Positions 62,601 to 64,000 of a stretch of 64,000 nt of DNA are shown one piece after another. The notes beneath the pieces were generated by a model. The model was given only the letters and a program-made list of their open reading frames with translations. It did no database searches and was not told the origin of the DNA. Source of the DNA: Bacteroidota bacterium (GTDB lineage Bacteria; Bacteroidota; Bacteroidia; Bacteroidales; VadinHA17); the NCBI GenBank assembly GCA_016718875.1, contig JADKBL010000015.1, forward strand, positions 25,534-89,533, given 5' to 3'. The position numbers and the translations under genes are program-made. The first letter of the stretch is position 1; every line of letters starts with the position of its first letter.

Positions 62601-64000
62601 ATCAGTAGCCACAGGGAAGAGCGCCTGAGCAGCAGTTAAAGCCGCCGCATCGCTGTACGAAACAGAAGTGTTCAAAGCACCAGCTACAGTAGTCCATGTA
62701 GGAGCCTGAGTATCAGTAAGTGTAATAACCTGAGTATAAACAGCGCTGACATTAGCACACGCATCCGTTACCGTCCATGTATTAGTATATGTTCCCGCTC
62801 CGTCACAAGCCCCCGGCACAAATGCCCTGCAATCTTTACGATATTAGTTACATCCGCATCGCAGTTATCAGTAGCCACAGGGAAGAGCGCCTGAGCAGCA
62901 GTTAAAGCCGCCGCATCGCTGCATGAAACAGAAGTGTTCAAAGCACCAGCTACAGTAGTCCATGTAGGAGCCTGAGTATCAGTAAGTGTAATAACCTGAG
63001 TATAAACAGCGCTGACATTAGCACACGCATCCGTTACCGTCCATGTATTAGTATATGTCCCTGCTCCTTCACAAGCTCCGGCACAAATGCCCCTGCAATC
63101 TTTACGATATTAGTTACATCCGCATCGCAGTTATCAGTAGCCACAGGAAGAGCGCCTGAGCAGCAGTTAAAGCCGCCGCCGCATCGCTGCACGAAAAAGA
63201 AGTGTTCAAAGCACCAGCGACAGTAGTCCATGCAGGCGCCTGGAGTATCAGTAAGGTAATAACCGGAGTATAAACAGCGCTGACATTAGCACACGCATCT
63301 GTTACCGTCCATGTATTAGTATATGTTCCTGCGCCCGTCACAAGCCTCCCGGCACAAATGCCCCGGCAATCTTTACGATATTAGTTACATCCGGCATCGC
63401 AGTTATCAGTAGCCACAGGGAAGAGCGCCTGAGCAGCAGTTAAAAAGCCGCCGCATCGCTGCATGAAACAGAAGTGTTCAAAGCACCAGCCACAGTAGTC
63501 CTGCAGGCGCCTGAGTATCAGTAAAGGGTAATTAACCTGAGTATAAACAGCGCTGACATTAGCACACGCATCCGTTACCGTCCATGCATTAGTATATGTT
63601 CCTGCCCGTCACAAGCCCCCCGGCACAAATGCCCCCGCAATCTTTACGATATTAGTTACATCCGCATCGCAGTTATCAGTTAGCCACAGGGAAGAGCGCC
63701 TGAGCAGCAGTTAAGCGCCGCATCGCTGCACGAAACAGAAGTGTTCAAAGCACCAGCGACAGTAGTCCATGCAGGAGCCTGAGTATCAGTAAGGTAATAA
63801 CCTGAGTATAAACAGCGCTGATATTAGCACACGCATCCGTTACCGTCCATGTATTAGTATATGTTCCTGCCCGTCACAAGCTCCGGCACAATGCCCCTGC
63901 AATCTTTACGATATTAGTTACATCCGCATCGCAGTTATCAGTAGCCACAGGGAAGAGCGCCTGAGCAGCAGTTAAAGCCGCCGCATCGCTGCAGAAACAG
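59644..64000 (-). CDS. Giant T9SS surface protein: tandem 89-residue repeats, HYR and SprB repeats, type B sorting domain (5' end outside window; many frameshifts)
   Basis: Read from the C-terminus, the gene ends with a type B T9SS sorting domain (ITPNNDGFNDTWKI, VYNRWGQMVYKT, then EWDGTKDGK and YHYIL). Upstream are four SprB-type repeats of about 75-80 residues (C[FY]G-TDGSVTIS pattern) at roughly 59980-60850. A Pro8 linker (near 60860), two HYR domains (DNCSSPVIVSS, TESPVISCPS; about 60900-61400) and then at least ten tandem 89-residue units that run off the window follow. The frame changes repeatedly: at about 60895 and many times in the tandem array. The longest undisturbed frame is 59644-60960 (438 residues). 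Most breaks are one-base differences between near-identical repeat copies, so consensus errors are likely. The protein should be secreted through the T9SS whose parts lie at 37559-44980 and attached to, or shed from, the surface, probably as an adhesin. Confidence 0.78.
61405..64000 (-). repeat. Tandem array of 267-bp (89-residue) HYR-like repeats
   Basis: The anchor TCCGTTACCGTCCATG recurs at 61701, 61967, 62234, 62495, 62764, 63030, 63298 (one base changed), 63571 and 63836, spacing 261-273 with a clear centre at 267. A more diverged copy lies at about 61405-61660, next to the unique HYR domains. Units contain WTTVAGALNTSVSCSDA, ALFPVATDNCDADVTNIV, GAFVPGACDGAGTYTNTW and TVTDACANVSAVYTQVITL in order. 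Copies are almost identical in DNA apart from 1-2 base indels, which points to recent expansion or gene conversion. The array continues beyond base 64000. Confidence 0.9.

Noticed and set aside
61405..64000. CRISPR-like or satellite repeat
   Set aside because: The period is 267 bp without spacers, and the units translate into a coherent 89-residue HYR-like domain, so it is a coding tandem repeat.

Overview
The window comes from a member of the Bacteroidota, most likely a Bacteroidia/Bacteroidales-type genome. Several independent signs agree: promoters of the Bacteroidota type (TTTG, about 20 bp, TAnnTTTG), few Shine-Dalgarno sites, and a type IX secretion (T9SS) gene set (PorU, PorV, PorP/SprF, GldJ-like and PorE-like proteins). 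Families largely confined to this phylum are also present (DUF6048/DUF6452, 660-residue urocanate hydratase, SprB-repeat proteins with a type B sorting domain). No phage, plasmid, CRISPR or insertion-sequence gene was recognised, so this reads as chromosomal backbone.

Layout. 1-1252: end of an rRNA uracil methyltransferase, a broken tRNA-Ser copy, an intact tRNA-Ser(GCT) and a foldback repeat. 1260-3576: TlpA-like thioredoxin and lactate permease on the minus strand. 3842-7255: an envelope module made of an abundant-looking helical lipoprotein ending in Lys, two L,D-transpeptidase-fold enzymes and a membrane protein. 7342-9000: nucleoside transporter, a second copy of the foldback repeat and tRNA-Ser(CGA). 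9188-12913: M3 peptidase, RlmN/Cfr-family methylase, GNAT acetyltransferase. 12936-21859: four consecutive PorE-like TPR/beta-propeller paralogues with different C-terminal modules. 22082-30534: lipoyl acyltransferase E2, glycosyltransferase, RecR, Na+/solute symporter, DUF6048, DUF6452, AlaS. 30644-34980: two M23 peptidases, MerR regulator, NIF3 and a zinc-ribbon coiled-coil protein. 35071-37562: urocanate hydratase and IspF. 37559-44980: T9SS cluster porV-porU / porP-gldJ. 45040-55130: MurF, a seven-gene minus-strand run (PhoH, DUF1080, MtaB, SuhB-like, LpxL-like, GT2, phosphoesterase) and FolC. 55159-59629: 5'-nucleotidase, M28 peptidase, TerC. 59644-64000: the C-terminal part of a giant T9SS surface protein containing a tandem array of 267-bp repeats that runs off the right edge.

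Two themes connect the genes. The first is the cell envelope. The 3842-7255 module has the parts expected of a Braun-lipoprotein-like tether: a lipoprotein ending in Lys-Arg-Lys, a canonical ErfK-type L,D-transpeptidase and a YafK/DpaA-like enzyme. The second is T9SS: secretion parts, PorE-like periplasmic proteins and one of the likely cargo proteins lie in the same 64 kb. The least explained structure is a ~165-bp foldback element directly 3' of both tRNA-Ser genes. Its two copies share loop and block sequences, while at least one stem differs by compensating changes.

Caution: from about 46 kb onward several genes carry single-base frameshifts, nearly all in short homopolymers (MurF, phosphoesterase, M28 twice, and many in the tandem repeats). 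This pattern fits long-read consensus errors better than gene decay.
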